This document shows, piece by piece, positions 39,883 to 49,139 of a DNA stretch of 64,000 nucleotides. Source of the DNA: Heliomicrobium undosum (GTDB lineage Bacteria; Bacillota; Desulfitobacteriia; Heliobacteriales; Heliobacteriaceae); contig NZ_WXEY01000004.1 in the NCBI RefSeq assembly GCF_009877425.1, forward strand, positions 124,001 through 188,000, given 5' to 3'. Below the pieces are notes generated by a model, which saw nothing but the letters and a program-made list of their open reading frames with translations, ran no database searches and was not told the DNA's origin. The translations under genes were made by a program, and so were the position numbers. Position 1 is the stretch's first letter, and each line of letters starts with the position of its first letter.

Positions 39883-40899
39883 ATGGCGGTGCGACTATCG
39901 CAAATCACAGGCCAGGAACGGGCCGTCCGGCAGTTGTCCCGGGGCCTTTTGGGGAACCGGGTGGCCCACGCCTACCTGTTTTCCGGACCCCAGGGCGTCG
40001 GCAAAAAAACGGCCGCCCGCGCCTTCGCCCAGTCCGTCCTCTGCCTGGAACGGGTGGAAGGCGACGCCTGTGAATCCTGTCCCGCCTGCCGGCAGTTCCA
40101 GGGCGGCAGCCACCCCGATCTCCTCATCCTGGCGCCCGAGGGGACAACCCTCAAAATTGAACAGATCCGGAATCTGCAAAAGCGCATCCGCTACCGCCCC
40201 TACCTGTCGTCCCATCAAGTCGTCCTGATCGAACAGGCCGAGACGATGCAGGGTCCCTCCGCCAACGCCCTGTTGAAGATCCTGGAGGAGCCGCCGGGAC
40301 CGACTGTCTTTATCCTGATCACCGACCGCGGCCACGGCATCCTGCCCACGATCCGCTCACGCTGCCTGCCCGTCTATTTTCAACCTGTCCCAAGCGGGGA
40401 GATCGCCCGCTTTTTGAAAGAAAAGGGCGTTCCCGCAGGCCATGTGCCCCTGCTGACGCTGCTGGCCGACGGGCGCTGGGACCGCGCCGCCCGGCTGGCT
40501 GCCGAAGGGTTGCCGGCGGGGCGGGAAAAAGCGCGCCAGATCCTCGACGGACTGGTCCAGACCGGCGATAGCCGCATCTTTCAGTTCGCCGAAGAGTGGG
40601 ACAAGGATAAGGAAGGCATCGCCGAGTTTTTTGACTACCTGACGCTCCTGCTGCGAGACCGGCTGCTGATCGCCGGCGCCGGCGGGGCGGAGGTGCCTGT
40701 GATCAACGGCGACATCGCCGGCGGCGCTGACCGGTGGCCCCTGCCGGTCCTGTTGACCGCCCTGGACACGGTCATGGCGGCGCGCCGCCTGTTGGATACA
40801 AACGCCAGCGCGCGCCTGCTGGTGGAGGACACGCTGCTGAAGCTGCGCGATCTGGCCCGGGGAGAGCCCCTGACGCCCTTGACTGCAGCCAAAAGATAA
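39883..40899 (+). CDS. holB: DNA polymerase III delta' subunit
   Basis: A 338-residue clamp-loader subunit. QITGQERAVRQLSRGL and HAYLFSGPQGVGKKTAA (P-loop) near residue 30, then the four-cysteine zinc site (CLERVEGDACESCPAC) near 55, and SANALLKILEEPPGPTVFIL near 128. The SRC sensor motif (TIRSRCLPVYF) is present. Two starts: ATG at 39883 (too close to AGGAG) or GTG at 39889, which has better spacing. Followed 69 bp later by yaaT. Confidence 0.92.
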   Translation: MAVRLSQITGQERAVRQLSRGLLGNRVAHAYLFSGPQGVGKKTAARAFAQSVLCLERVEGDACESCPACRQFQGGSHPDLLILAPEGTTLKIEQIRNLQKRIRYRPYLSSHQVVLIEQAETMQGPSANALLKILEEPPGPTVFILITDRGHGILPTIRSRCLPVYFQPVPSGEIARFLKEKGVPAGHVPLLTLLADGRWDRAARLAAEGLPAGREKARQILDGLVQTGDSRIFQFAEEWDKDKEGIAEFFDYLTLLLRDRLLIAGAGGAEVPVINGDIAGGADRWPLPVLLTALDTVMAARRLLDTNASARLLVEDTLLKLRDLARGEPLTPLTAAKR

Positions 40900-40968
40900 C
40901 CTATAGATTCACGAGGATAACCAAAAGGCCGGAACGAATCGGCCCAAAACCTTGAGGAGGAAGGGTCC

Positions 40969-41670
40969 TTGGTCAAGATTGTCGGTGTCCGAATTAAAAA
41001 AACCGGGAAAGTGTATTACTTTGACCCGGGCGACCTGAATCTCCCGCTGCAGGAAAAGGTGATCGTCGAGACGGCGCGCGGCATTGAGTTTGGCGAGATC
41101 GTCATCTCCCCCCGGGAGGTCCCCGAAGAGAGCCTGGTCAACCCCTTAAAACGGGTGCTGCGGGTCGCCACGCCGGAAGACGTAAAACAGGTGGAGGAGA
41201 ACCGCAACAAGGAGACCTCCGCCTATGAGATCTGCCAGAAAAAGATCGCCGCCCACCAACTGCCGATGAAACTCGTCGATGTGGAATACACCTTTGATTC
41301 CTCGAAGATCATCTTTTACTTTACCGCCGACGGCCGCGTCGATTTCCGGGAACTCGTCAAAGACCTGGCCTCTGTTTTCCGCACCCGCATCGAACTGCGC
41401 CAGATTGGCGTCCGCGACGAGGCGAAGATGATCGGCGGCATCGGCTGCTGCGGCCGCGTCCTCTGCTGCGCCTCCTTCCTGGGCGACTTCGAGCCCGTGT
41501 CGATCCGGATGGCCAAGGATCAGAACCTGTCCCTGAATCCGACGAAGATCTCCGGCATCTGCGGCCGGCTGATGTGCTGCCTCAAGTTCGAAAACGACTG
41601 CTACGAGCGCAAAGAGATGGGAAGACGCAGGGAAAAACCGCCGGAAACGCCAGGGCCGGAAGTCCAGTAA
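40969..41670 (+). CDS. ricT: PSP1 domain protein YaaT (RicT)
   Basis: A 233-residue protein of the Y-complex with RicA and RicF, acting in RNase Y-dependent RNA processing and in sporulation phosphorelay control in B. subtilis. A PSP1 domain spans most of it: [36 protein letters not shown], then the Cys cluster [16 protein letters not shown] and [13 protein letters not shown], which can hold an iron-sulfur cluster. TTG start follows GAGGAGGAAGGG. Confidence 0.92.
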   Translation: MVKIVGVRIKKTGKVYYFDPGDLNLPLQEKVIVETARGIEFGEIVISPREVPEESLVNPLKRVLRVATPEDVKQVEENRNKETSAYEICQKKIAAHQLPMKLVDVEYTFDSSKIIFYFTADGRVDFRELVKDLASVFRTRIELRQIGVRDEAKMIGGIGCCGRVLCCASFLGDFEPVSIRMAKDQNLSLNPTKISGICGRLMCCLKFENDCYERKEMGRRREKPPETPGPEVQ

Positions 41671-41713
41671 TCGATCGAGGCGACGGGCCCCTCTTGATGC
41701 GGAGGTGGATCAG

Positions 41714-42028
41714 ATGAACAAACGACTGACGGCCAGGGTGATCGCCTTGGAAGAACAACTGCGGGAGATGCTGGCCGAGATCGAAGCCCTGAAGATGGAA
41801 ATCTATACCCTCGAAGAGGAGAACGACCGCCTGCGGGCGGAACGGGCCAATATGACGCCCGAAGCGGTGGGCCGGATCAATGACAATGTGCGCCAACTGC
41901 AGGGTGAGGGCTATGAAAACCTGAGCCGCCTCTACAAGGAGGGCTTTCACATCTGCCATGTCAACTTCGGCCAGCCCCGCAGGGGCGACGACTGTCTCTT
42001 CTGCGTGAACTTTCTCCATAAGGAATGA
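41714..42028 (+). CDS. yabA: Replication initiation control protein YabA
   Basis: A 104-residue regulator that bridges DnaA and the clamp DnaN. An N-terminal coiled coil ([21 protein letters not shown]) is followed by a C-terminal zinc-binding tail [21 protein letters not shown] with one His and three Cys positions. ATG follows GGAGGTGGATCAG; a GTG three codons earlier is less well spaced. It overlaps rsmI by four bases. Confidence 0.9.
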   Translation: MNKRLTARVIALEEQLREMLAEIEALKMEIYTLEEENDRLRAERANMTPEAVGRINDNVRQLQGEGYENLSRLYKEGFHICHVNFGQPRRGDDCLFCVNFLHKE

Positions 42029-43131
42029 GGCCCCTGCTGATGAATGACCATGACGCTGACGACTGGGACGAGGCGGAAAGAATGCTGGAACAAGGACAGG
42101 AAAGCGCGCCGGAAGACGTAGCGAATGTGTCGGATATGCCGGAAGACGTGGCGGACATGCTGCCGGATCACTGGCCGGCAAAGTCGCTGGGTCCGGGGAA
42201 ACTGCTCCTCTGCGCCACCCCGATCGGCAATCTGGACGACATCACCTTGCGGGTGTTGAAAGCCCTGAAAGAGGCCGATCTGATCGCTGCCGAGGACACC
42301 CGCCATACACGCAAACTGCTGAGCGCCTTCGACATCCATGTTCCCCTCACGTCCTACCATGAACACAACCGCCGCCATAAAGGCGCGGCCATTCTCGACC
42401 GGGTTGCGGAAGGCGCCACGGTGGCCCTCGTCTCCGACGCCGGTCTGCCCGGCATCTCCGACCCTGGAGAAGACATCGTCCGGGAGTGTGTTGAGCGCGG
42501 ACTCCCCTTGGAGGTGCTGCCGGGACCAACCGCGTCGCTGACGGCGCTCGTGCTGTCCGGTTTGCCGACAGGCCGCTTCGTCTTTGAAGGGTTTTTGCCC
42601 CGGCCGAAAAAGGAGTTCCGGGAGCGGCTCCGCCGGCTGGCCTTCGAGGATCGCACGATGATCCTCTATGAGTCCCCCCACCGCATTCGGGAGACCGTCG
42701 AGAGCCTTTGCGACGCCCTTGGACCGGATCGCCCAGCCGCCCTGGTGCGGGAACTGACGAAAAAGTTCGAAGAGGTTCGCCGCGGTTCACTGGCGGAACT
42801 GGCCGCATCGGTCCGGGAGGGTGTGCGCGGCGAATGCACCCTCGTCATCGCCGGTCGCCCGGTCGCTGTCGAATCGGCTGATAAAACCGGGGCGACCGCC
42901 GATTTCTGGAACGAAGCCGCCGACGGCCTTTCCGGCCCCCCAGCGCTGCCGGAAAGCGAGCGTGAGCGGGCGGCGCTGCTTCGCCAGCGGCTCCAGTTAC
43001 TCGAAGGCCGGGGGATGGACAGCAAAGCCGCCCTTAAGGCGGCGGCGCAGGAATTGGGCATACCCCGGCGGGAGGCCTACCGTCTGCGGTTACTCGTGGC
43101 AGACGAAGCAAGCGTTCCAGAAAACGAATAA
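42025..43131 (+). CDS. rsmI: 16S rRNA (cytidine1402-2'-O)-methyltransferase
   Basis: A 368-residue SAM methylase. [19 protein letters not shown] near residue 60, [14 protein letters not shown] near 90, YHEHNRR near 112, [17 protein letters not shown] near 135 and [16 protein letters not shown] near 188 are all diagnostic. It has an extra ~50-residue acidic N-terminal extension ([16 protein letters not shown]) not seen in usual RsmI, and an enlarged C-terminal helical domain. It methylates C1402 of 16S rRNA in the decoding centre. ATG at 42025 overlaps the yabA stop; the ATG at 42040 is another choice. Confidence 0.92.
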   Translation: MRPLLMNDHDADDWDEAERMLEQGQESAPEDVANVSDMPEDVADMLPDHWPAKSLGPGKLLLCATPIGNLDDITLRVLKALKEADLIAAEDTRHTRKLLSAFDIHVPLTSYHEHNRRHKGAAILDRVAEGATVALVSDAGLPGISDPGEDIVRECVERGLPLEVLPGPTASLTALVLSGLPTGRFVFEGFLPRPKKEFRERLRRLAFEDRTMILYESPHRIRETVESLCDALGPDRPAALVRELTKKFEEVRRGSLAELAASVREGVRGECTLVIAGRPVAVESADKTGATADFWNEAADGLSGPPALPESERERAALLRQRLQLLEGRGMDSKAALKAAAQELGIPRREAYRLRLLVADEASVPENE

Positions 43132-43165
43132 ACGGGATGGGCGCAAACCCATCCCGTCCTGTTGC
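43132..43165 (+). terminator. Terminator-like hairpin after rsmI
   Basis: ACGGGATGGG (43132-43141) / CCCATCCCGT (43148-43157) with loop CGCAAA; followed by CCTGTTGC, a weak T tract. Separates rsmI from convergent abrB. Confidence 0.6.
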
Positions 43166-43219
43166 AACGGAAAATCATGACCTTTTGATTGGCTGGAAAT
43201 AATGGTATTATGTAGCCAA

Positions 43220-43471
43220 TCAGCCAGCGGCGTTGTGCGCCATCGAAACGGCGCACTCCCGGCAGACAATCTTGCCGCGGAAGTTCTGAACCTGAACGGC
43301 GCTGCCGCAGAAGACGCAGGCAGGCTCGTACTTTTTCAGGATGATCTTCTCATGGTCGACGTAGATTTCCAGCGCGTCCTTCTCATCGATGCCCAGGGTT
43401 CTGCGCAGTTCAATGGGGATAACAACGCGGCCCAGTTCGTCAACCTTCCGTACAATGCCCGTAGATTTCAT
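43220..43471 (-). CDS. abrB: AbrB-family transition-state regulator
   Basis: An 83-residue DNA-binding protein. MKSTGIVRKVDELGRVVIPIELRRTLGIDEKDALEIYV is the AbrB/SpoVT swapped-hairpin domain. The C-terminal half carries CVFCG...VCREC, a zinc-ribbon variant common in Clostridia. In B. subtilis AbrB represses stationary and sporulation genes during growth. AAGGGAGGGC precedes ATG. Its promoter and Spo0A box are described separately. Same place as abrB in Bacillus, between rsmI and metG. Confidence 0.92.
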   Translation of the reverse strand: MKSTGIVRKVDELGRVVIPIELRRTLGIDEKDALEIYVDHEKIILKKYEPACVFCGSAVQVQNFRGKIVCRECAVSMAHNAAG

Positions 43472-43507
43472 CGAAAAATGCCCTCCCTTCTGACTGAATC
43501 AACAAAA

Positions 43508-43558
43508 TTCGACAACAATCATCACCCTAATGGTACCAATCATTCCAGGAACAGTCAA
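43508..43558 (-). promoter_or_regulatory. abrB promoter with Spo0A box
   Basis: On the - strand TTGACT (43553-43558), 17 bp, TACCAT (43530-43535). TTGTCGAA, a perfect Spo0A box, occupies 43508-43515, about +8 to +15 of the predicted transcript. B. subtilis abrB is repressed by Spo0A-P through boxes just downstream of its start, so this looks conserved. Confidence 0.7.
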
Positions 43559-43692
43559 CCCCCATTTTTTTTAAAATCAAACAAATACCGCATATTTTTT
43601 GATTTTCCCGACATAAAGATACTTCGATCCAGGGAAGGTTTTTTTGCCTTGAACGACCCGTCCCATCGAAGATTTTGCGCGAGGAGGTCCCC

Positions 43693-45816
43693 ATGGTGAA
43701 TCAGCCCCGGCCCACTTTCTACATCACCACCCCCATCTACTACCCCAGCGGCAACCCCCATATCGGTCACGCCTACACGACGGTGGCCACCGACACGATG
43801 GCCCGCTACAAGCGTTTGCGCGGTTGTGACGTCTGGTTTTTGACGGGATTGGACGAGCATGGCCAGAAGATCGAGCGGTCGGCCCAAGCGAAAGGCATGG
43901 CGCCCATCGACTACCTCGATCCGGTGGCCGTCACCTTCAAAAAGCTCTGGGAGCGGTTGGAGATCACCTATGACGACTTCATCCGCACCACCGAGGACCG
44001 CCATAAAAAAGCCGTTCAGGTCATCTTCCAAAAGATCTGGGACAACGGCGACATCTACAAATCCGAGTATGAGGGCTGGTACTGCACGCCTGACGAGGCC
44101 TTCTGGCCGGAGCGGCAACTGAAGATCGGCGAGAACGGGGAAAAGCTCTGCCCCGACTGTGATCGCCCCGTCGAGCGGATGAAGGAAGAGAGCTACTTCT
44201 TCCGCATGTCCAAGTACGCCGACCGGCTGCTGCAACATATCGAGGAGAACCCCGAATTCATCCAGCCCGTCAGCCGGCGCAACGAGATGGTCAGCTTCAT
44301 CAAACAGGGCTTGGAGGATCTCTGCGTCTCCCGGACGACCTTCAAGTGGGGCATCCCCGTGCCGATCAACGCCAACCATGTCATCTACGTCTGGTTTGAC
44401 GCCCTGTCCAACTACATCACCGCCCTCGGCTACGGCAGCGACAACGACGAAAAGTACCGGCGCTACTGGCCGGCCGACATCCACCTCGTCGGCAAGGACA
44501 TTGTCCGCTTCCACACCATCATCTGGCCGATCATCCTGATGGCCCTCGGTGAACCGCTGCCGAAACAGGTCTTCAGCCACGGCTGGTTCCTGCTCGAATC
44601 GGGGAAGATGTCGAAATCGAAGGGCAACGTCGTCGACCCCTTCATGCTCGCCGATCGCTACGGCGTCGACGCCTTTCGCTACTTCCTCATCCGCGAGATG
44701 ATCGGCGGACAGGACGCCGTCTACTCGGAGGAGACGCTGATCGGCCGGATCAACACGGACCTGGCCAACGACCTGGGCAACCTGCTCCATCGCTCCTTGT
44801 CCATGGTGGAGCGCTTCACCGGCGGCGTCGTCCAGAAACCGGACGCGGCGGCGGAGGGACCTTTGGAGAAAGAGATCCAGGAATTGGCCGCCAAAACTGT
44901 CGCCGACTTCGGCGCTCTGATGGACCGCTTCGAACTGGCCAACGCCCACAGCGCCCTCTGGAAGCTGATCGGCCGCATGAACAAGTACATCGATGAGCGC
45001 GCCCCCTGGTCCTTGGCCAAAAAACCGGAGGCCCGGGCCGAACTGGAGGCCGTCTTGTACACGATGGTCGAAAGCCTGCGCATCGCCGCGATCCTGTTGC
45101 AGGCCGCCATGCCCAAGGTTCCCGGCAAGATCTTCGCCCAACTGGGCCTGTCAGAACCGGACTCATTGGAACTTAATCTGCCGGATTACAGCGGCCTGAT
45201 GACTTGGGACGCCGCCCGCTGGGGCCTCTTCCCCGACGGCGTGAAAGTGGCGAAGGGCGATCCCATCTTCCCACGCATCGACCTGGCGGCGATCCTTGCC
45301 GAGGGCGCCGAGACCGAGCCGCTCAAAGCGGGAAAAGCAGACGCCAAAACATCAAAAACTGTGAAAGAGGCGACTTCCGTGTCGACAATCGAAAATCCTG
45401 TCCTGCAAGAAGCCGTTGCAGCCCCGGCGGAAACCGTCGCCGAAGCGCCTGCCGAAGCGTCTGCCGAAGCCCCTGTCATGGAACCCCTCCTGCCGGAGAT
45501 CAGCATCGAAGACTTCGCCAAGGTCGACCTGCGGGTGATCGAGGTCCTCGCTGCCGAAAAAGTGCCCAAAACGGACAAACTGCTCAAGCTGCAGGTCAAA
45601 CTGGGCGAAGAGACGCGCACCGTCGTCTCCGGCATCGCCCAGCACTACGCGCCGGAGGAATTGGTGGGCAAGAAGCTCGTCCTGGTGGCCAACCTGAAGC
45701 CGGCCAAACTGCGGGGCATCCTCTCGCAGGGCATGATCCTGGCGGCCTCCAAGGACGGGGTGCTGGAGGCGCTCACCGTCACCGCCGACATCCCCGCCGG
45801 CAGCCGGGTGAAATAG
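43693..45816 (+). CDS. metG: Methionyl-tRNA synthetase
   Basis: A 707-residue class I synthetase charging tRNA-Met. HIGH motif NPHIGHAYTTV near residue 18, zinc knuckle region YCTPDEAFWP...LCPDCDRP near 125-160, and KMSKSKGNVVDP near 300. After the anticodon-binding domain an Ala/Glu/Pro-rich linker (~550-600) leads to a C-terminal tRNA-binding OB domain (KVDLRVIEVLAAEKVPKTDKLLKLQV). ATG follows GAGGAGGT. The linker is longer and more acidic than usual. No T-box leader seen. It is followed at once by tatD. Confidence 0.95.
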   Translation: MVNQPRPTFYITTPIYYPSGNPHIGHAYTTVATDTMARYKRLRGCDVWFLTGLDEHGQKIERSAQAKGMAPIDYLDPVAVTFKKLWERLEITYDDFIRTTEDRHKKAVQVIFQKIWDNGDIYKSEYEGWYCTPDEAFWPERQLKIGENGEKLCPDCDRPVERMKEESYFFRMSKYADRLLQHIEENPEFIQPVSRRNEMVSFIKQGLEDLCVSRTTFKWGIPVPINANHVIYVWFDALSNYITALGYGSDNDEKYRRYWPADIHLVGKDIVRFHTIIWPIILMALGEPLPKQVFSHGWFLLESGKMSKSKGNVVDPFMLADRYGVDAFRYFLIREMIGGQDAVYSEETLIGRINTDLANDLGNLLHRSLSMVERFTGGVVQKPDAAAEGPLEKEIQELAAKTVADFGALMDRFELANAHSALWKLIGRMNKYIDERAPWSLAKKPEARAELEAVLYTMVESLRIAAILLQAAMPKVPGKIFAQLGLSEPDSLELNLPDYSGLMTWDAARWGLFPDGVKVAKGDPIFPRIDLAAILAEGAETEPLKAGKADAKTSKTVKEATSVSTIENPVLQEAVAAPAETVAEAPAEASAEAPVMEPLLPEISIEDFAKVDLRVIEVLAAEKVPKTDKLLKLQVKLGEETRTVVSGIAQHYAPEELVGKKLVLVANLKPAKLRGILSQGMILAASKDGVLEALTVTADIPAGSRVK

Positions 45817-46593
45817 ATGCGGCTCTTTGACACCCATGCCCATATGGACGACAAGTCCTTCCGCGATGACCGGGAAGCAGTGCTGAAGCAGGCCCAGGCG
45901 GCCGGCGTGGAACGGATCGTCAATGTGGGATATGACATCCCCTCGTCGGAACGCTCCGTCCGCCTTGCTGACGACTACCCCTTCATCTACGCAGCGGTCG
46001 GCATCCACCCGCACGATGCCGCGAGTGTGGACGACGATACCTATAAAACACTGGAGCAGATGGCCGCCCACCCCAAGGTGGTCGCCATCGGCGAGATCGG
46101 CCTCGACTACTACCGCGATTTGTCGCCCCGGGACCGCCAGCGGGAGGTCTTTGTGGACCAACTGGCGCTGGCGCGGCGGCTCGATAAACCGGTCATCATC
46201 CATGACCGGGACGCTCATGGTGACATCATGGAGATCCTGAGCAAAGAGGGCCGTGGACTTTCCGGCGTCCTGCACTGCTTTTCCGGCAGTGGGGAGATGG
46301 CCCAATTCTGCCTCGATCTCGGCTTCTACATCTCCCTGGCCGGTCCGGTCACCTATACGAACGCCCGGGGCCTTCTCGACATTGCTAAGCAGGTTCCTAA
46401 GGACCGGCTGCTTGTCGAGACCGACGCGCCCTATCTGTCGCCCCATCCCTTGCGGGGAACGCGCAACCACTCAGGCAACGTGGCCCTGGTGGCGCAAAAA
46501 GTGGCCGAACTGCGCGGCGAGGATCCTGAGGAACTGGCGGAACAGATGCTGCGCAACGGCTGCGCCCTCTTTCGGATTCCTTTCCCTTCATAA
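45817..46593 (+). CDS. tatD: TatD family metal-dependent DNase
   Basis: A 258-residue TIM-barrel hydrolase. LFDTHAHMDDKSF gives the two metal His residues, IGEIGLDYYRD the bridging Glu, IIHDRDAH and GVLHCFSGS further His ligands, and LVETDAPYLSP the Asp. Likely 3'-5' exonuclease. Starts directly after the metG stop and is the last gene before a strong terminator. Confidence 0.93.
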   Translation: MRLFDTHAHMDDKSFRDDREAVLKQAQAAGVERIVNVGYDIPSSERSVRLADDYPFIYAAVGIHPHDAASVDDDTYKTLEQMAAHPKVVAIGEIGLDYYRDLSPRDRQREVFVDQLALARRLDKPVIIHDRDAHGDIMEILSKEGRGLSGVLHCFSGSGEMAQFCLDLGFYISLAGPVTYTNARGLLDIAKQVPKDRLLVETDAPYLSPHPLRGTRNHSGNVALVAQKVAELRGEDPEELAEQMLRNGCALFRIPFPS

Positions 46594-46620
46594 CCGATCA
46601 TACGGTAGGTCACGAACTGG

Positions 46621-46650
46621 AACCCCTGGCAGCAGGGGTTCTTTTTTTTT
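46621..46650 (+). terminator. Rho-independent terminator after tatD
   Basis: AACCCCTG (46621-46628) / CAGGGGTT (46633-46640) then CTTTTTTTTT. Confidence 0.9.
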
Positions 46651-46723
46651 CCGCCCCTTCATATTTTTGACCATCGCCGCCTTGTCCGAAAGACAATCCT
46701 ATGCGGCCGGGAGGGGTTGGAAG

Positions 46724-47815
46724 ATGACCATAGCGGCCATCACAACAAAGGAAAAGGGATGGGGAAGCCTTGTCGCGCGTCCGGCCATCGTTGTGGGGAT
46801 TGCCCTCGCCTTGGCCGCCGTGCTTTTTTTGGCCCCTTTTTTTGACGGTGTCCTGGGAAAAGCGATCACGGTGGAGGTCGACGGTCAGACACGGACCGTC
46901 CACACCTCCAGCCGCACTGTCGGCGAAATGCTGAAAGGCCTGGGGATCGCCTGTGAGCCCGGCGATCAGGTCTATCCCGATGTCAATGAACTGCTTCAGC
47001 CGGGGATGTCTGTGCAGTTTCGCAAGTCCCGCTGGGTCGAACTGCTCGTGGACAACCGGATCATCACCTTCCGCCAGGTCGGCGGCGTATCGACGGAGCG
47101 AATCGCCGATTTGGGCGTCCCTACCGGACAGGAAGACCGCCTTGACCGGCTCGACGGCGCCGATGGAGACAGCGCCCGCCGCTGGCATCTGGTCCGCCTG
47201 ACCCGGAGCAGCCGCGAACGGAGCGAGCCTGTCACCTTCTCCCGGCAAGTGATCTATGACAGCACCCTCCCAGAAGGGGTGGAGCGGGTGGCCATGGCCG
47301 GCGCCGATGGCGTCGCCGTCGTCCGCGAACAGGTCACCTTTGAGGACGGACGCGAGGTCTCTGCTGAAGCGCTGGAACGGCAGGTCATCCAAAGTCCCCG
47401 TCCGGAAGTGGTGATCCGGGGGGGCGCAGGGACCCCCGGCCGATTGCTGATCGCGTCGCGCGGCGGCAGCGCGGCGTCGGGCGAGCAAAAGGGCGCCGGG
47501 CAGGCTGCCGCCTCCGCGATTGGGGCAGCCTCCGGTGAACGAAGCATCACACGAACGATGCGCATGGAGGCGACAGCCTACACCCATACGGGGAACCGCA
47601 CGGCAACAGGCGTCTGGCCCCATGTGGGCATCATCGCCGTCGATCCCGGCGTGATCCCGCTGGGCACGATGCTCTATGTAGAGGGCTACGGGATGGCCCG
47701 AGCGGCCGACACGGGCGGCGCCATCCGGGGATCGATCATCGATGTTTTTTTCGACAGCAACGAGGAGTGTTTTCAATGGGGGAGGCGGAAAGTGACCGTT
47801 CATATACTCGAATGA
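46724..47815 (+). CDS. YabE-like cell-wall protein (DUF348-G5-3D), copy 1
   Basis: A 363-residue secreted or membrane-anchored protein. One N-terminal helix (about 18-40), then a DUF348 unit (GKAITVEVDGQTRTVHTSSRTVGEML), a second weaker unit, a G5 domain (SRQVIYDSTLPEGVERVAMAG), a Gly/Ala linker and a C-terminal 3D domain (MEATAYTHTGNRTATGVWPHVGIIAVDPGVIPLGT) with catalytic-type Asp residues. YabE and related Rpf-like proteins act on peptidoglycan. GAGGGG precedes the ATG. The open frame extends far upstream, overlapping tatD, but only this start gives a signal anchor. A second copy follows. Confidence 0.87.
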   Translation: MTIAAITTKEKGWGSLVARPAIVVGIALALAAVLFLAPFFDGVLGKAITVEVDGQTRTVHTSSRTVGEMLKGLGIACEPGDQVYPDVNELLQPGMSVQFRKSRWVELLVDNRIITFRQVGGVSTERIADLGVPTGQEDRLDRLDGADGDSARRWHLVRLTRSSRERSEPVTFSRQVIYDSTLPEGVERVAMAGADGVAVVREQVTFEDGREVSAEALERQVIQSPRPEVVIRGGAGTPGRLLIASRGGSAASGEQKGAGQAAASAIGAASGERSITRTMRMEATAYTHTGNRTATGVWPHVGIIAVDPGVIPLGTMLYVEGYGMARAADTGGAIRGSIIDVFFDSNEECFQWGRRKVTVHILE

Positions 47816-47859
47816 AAAAGCCGCCGCTTTAATAAGCAACGCTCGTTGAAAGGCGCAAG

Positions 47860-47963
47860 TAAAATATTGATTAAAAACGTCGAATAAAATATGGATTAAC
47901 TCCTATTATTCTACATACTTGGCTTTGACAAGCCCCCTTTCGTTCAGTAAAATGAGAACACAC
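47860..47963 (+). promoter_or_regulatory. Promoter of second yabE-like gene with upstream direct repeats
   Basis: TTGACA (47935-47940), 17 bp, TAAAAT (47958-47963). Upstream is a 15-bp direct repeat TAAAATAT(T/G)GATTAA at 47860-47874 and 47885-47899, start to start 25 bp. AT-rich direct repeats upstream of a good promoter may be an activator or repressor site; the gap also contains CGTCGAA (47879-47885), one base from a Spo0A core. Confidence 0.6.
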
Positions 47964-47998
47964 TACCGGTAAGCACTTGGTCGAAAGGGGAATCCGTC

Positions 47999-49042
47999 AT
48001 GCTGGATGACACCACTGATCTGACCGAGCGACTTCACCCAGGCCCGCTGCGGCGGGCCAAACGACTCACCGATCCACCGCCACCCGGCGATTGGCGGCGG
48101 TGGGGAACGGCGCTGGGCCTCTTCGCCGGCATTGCGCTCATCCTCTTCGGCATTTACAGTTTCCTGCAAAAAGACATCATACTCGACGTGGACGGTGAAC
48201 AAAAAGCCGTCGGGACCTTCAAAGCCACTGTCGGGGAAGCCCTGGCGGAAGCCGGCGTGACCCTGGCCGAAAAGGACAAGGTGGATCCGCCTGCCCCGAC
48301 TCTGTTGAAAGACGATATGACCTTACATATCATCCGCGCTTTTCCCATCACCGTTTTCGCGGACGGGAAAAACCAGGAGCTCGTCACAACACCTGCCTCT
48401 GTTCGAGACATTTTGGCCCAAGCGGCCATCCAACTGGGCGCCCTCGACCGTGTCGAGCCGGCGCTTGATGCAACGGTGGACAAGCCTTCCACCGTCCGTG
48501 TCGTTCGCGTCACCCAGGAGGAGGTCGTTGAAGAGCAGTCTGTCCCGTACCGGACGGAACAGAAATCGGACAACACCTTGGAAAAGGGCCTCCGCAAGAT
48601 CGTTTCCCGTGGCCGCAACGGCCTGGAACGGAACAAAATGCTCGTCACCTACGAAGACGGCGAGCCGGTGAAAAAAGACCTGATCGCCCAGCAGATCGTC
48701 CGCTCTCCCGTCAACCAGGTGGTGGCCATGGGCACCATCGACCACGTCTCACGGGGCGGCCTCAATTTCCGCATCCGCGAGGCCCGTTACATGGTGGCGA
48801 CCGCCTATACCCATACGGGCAGGAACACCGCCTCCGGCGCTTATCCGGAAGTGGGGATGGTGGCGGTCGATACGACGGTCATTCCCATGGGCTCCCGCCT
48901 CTATGTGGAGGGCTATGGCTTTGCCCGCGCCGCTGACCGCGGTTCCGCCATCGTCGGAGAGCGCATCGACCTCTTCATGGAATCGCCGGAAGAGGCGAGG
49001 CGATGGGGAAAGCGGACGACAAAGGTATACGTCATCGAATAA
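47999..49042 (+). CDS. yabE: YabE-like cell-wall protein (DUF348-G5-3D), copy 2
   Basis: A 347-residue paralogue of the preceding gene. One anchor helix (about 38-60) after a positively charged cytoplasmic start, two DUF348 units (DGEQKAVGTFKATVGEALAEAG and DGKNQELVTTPASVRDILAQAA), a G5 domain (VPYRTEQKSDNTLEKG) and a 3D domain (MVATAYTHTGRNTASGAYPEVGMVAVD). It keeps the canonical domain set better than copy 1, so it is the likelier YabE orthologue. AAAGGGG precedes ATG. It has its own sigma-A promoter. Followed by rnmV after a terminator. Confidence 0.88.
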   Translation: MLDDTTDLTERLHPGPLRRAKRLTDPPPPGDWRRWGTALGLFAGIALILFGIYSFLQKDIILDVDGEQKAVGTFKATVGEALAEAGVTLAEKDKVDPPAPTLLKDDMTLHIIRAFPITVFADGKNQELVTTPASVRDILAQAAIQLGALDRVEPALDATVDKPSTVRVVRVTQEEVVEEQSVPYRTEQKSDNTLEKGLRKIVSRGRNGLERNKMLVTYEDGEPVKKDLIAQQIVRSPVNQVVAMGTIDHVSRGGLNFRIREARYMVATAYTHTGRNTASGAYPEVGMVAVDTTVIPMGSRLYVEGYGFARAADRGSAIVGERIDLFMESPEEARRWGKRTTKVYVIE

Positions 49043-49081
49043 AGCGCGGTTTCAGCGCCATCTGTCATCGTGCCTTTTTGG

Positions 49082-49110
49082 CCCGCCCCGGTCCGGGGCG
49101 GGTTTGGTTT
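49082..49110 (+). terminator. Terminator before rnmV
   Basis: CCCGCCCCGG / CCGGGGCGGG (49082-49102) followed by TTTGGTTTG. Lies about 30 bp before rnmV, so rnmV may need readthrough or a promoter within it. Confidence 0.75.
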
Positions 49111-49139
49111 GTTCGCAAACGGGGAAAACCGACTATGAG

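Noticed and set aside
43472-43692. T-box or SAM riboswitch before metG
   Set aside because: No conserved core of either; the region is occupied by the divergent abrB promoter.
43555-45141. 528-codon open frame on the - strand opposite metG
   Set aside because: Antisense shadow; composition and lack of motifs show metG is the real gene.
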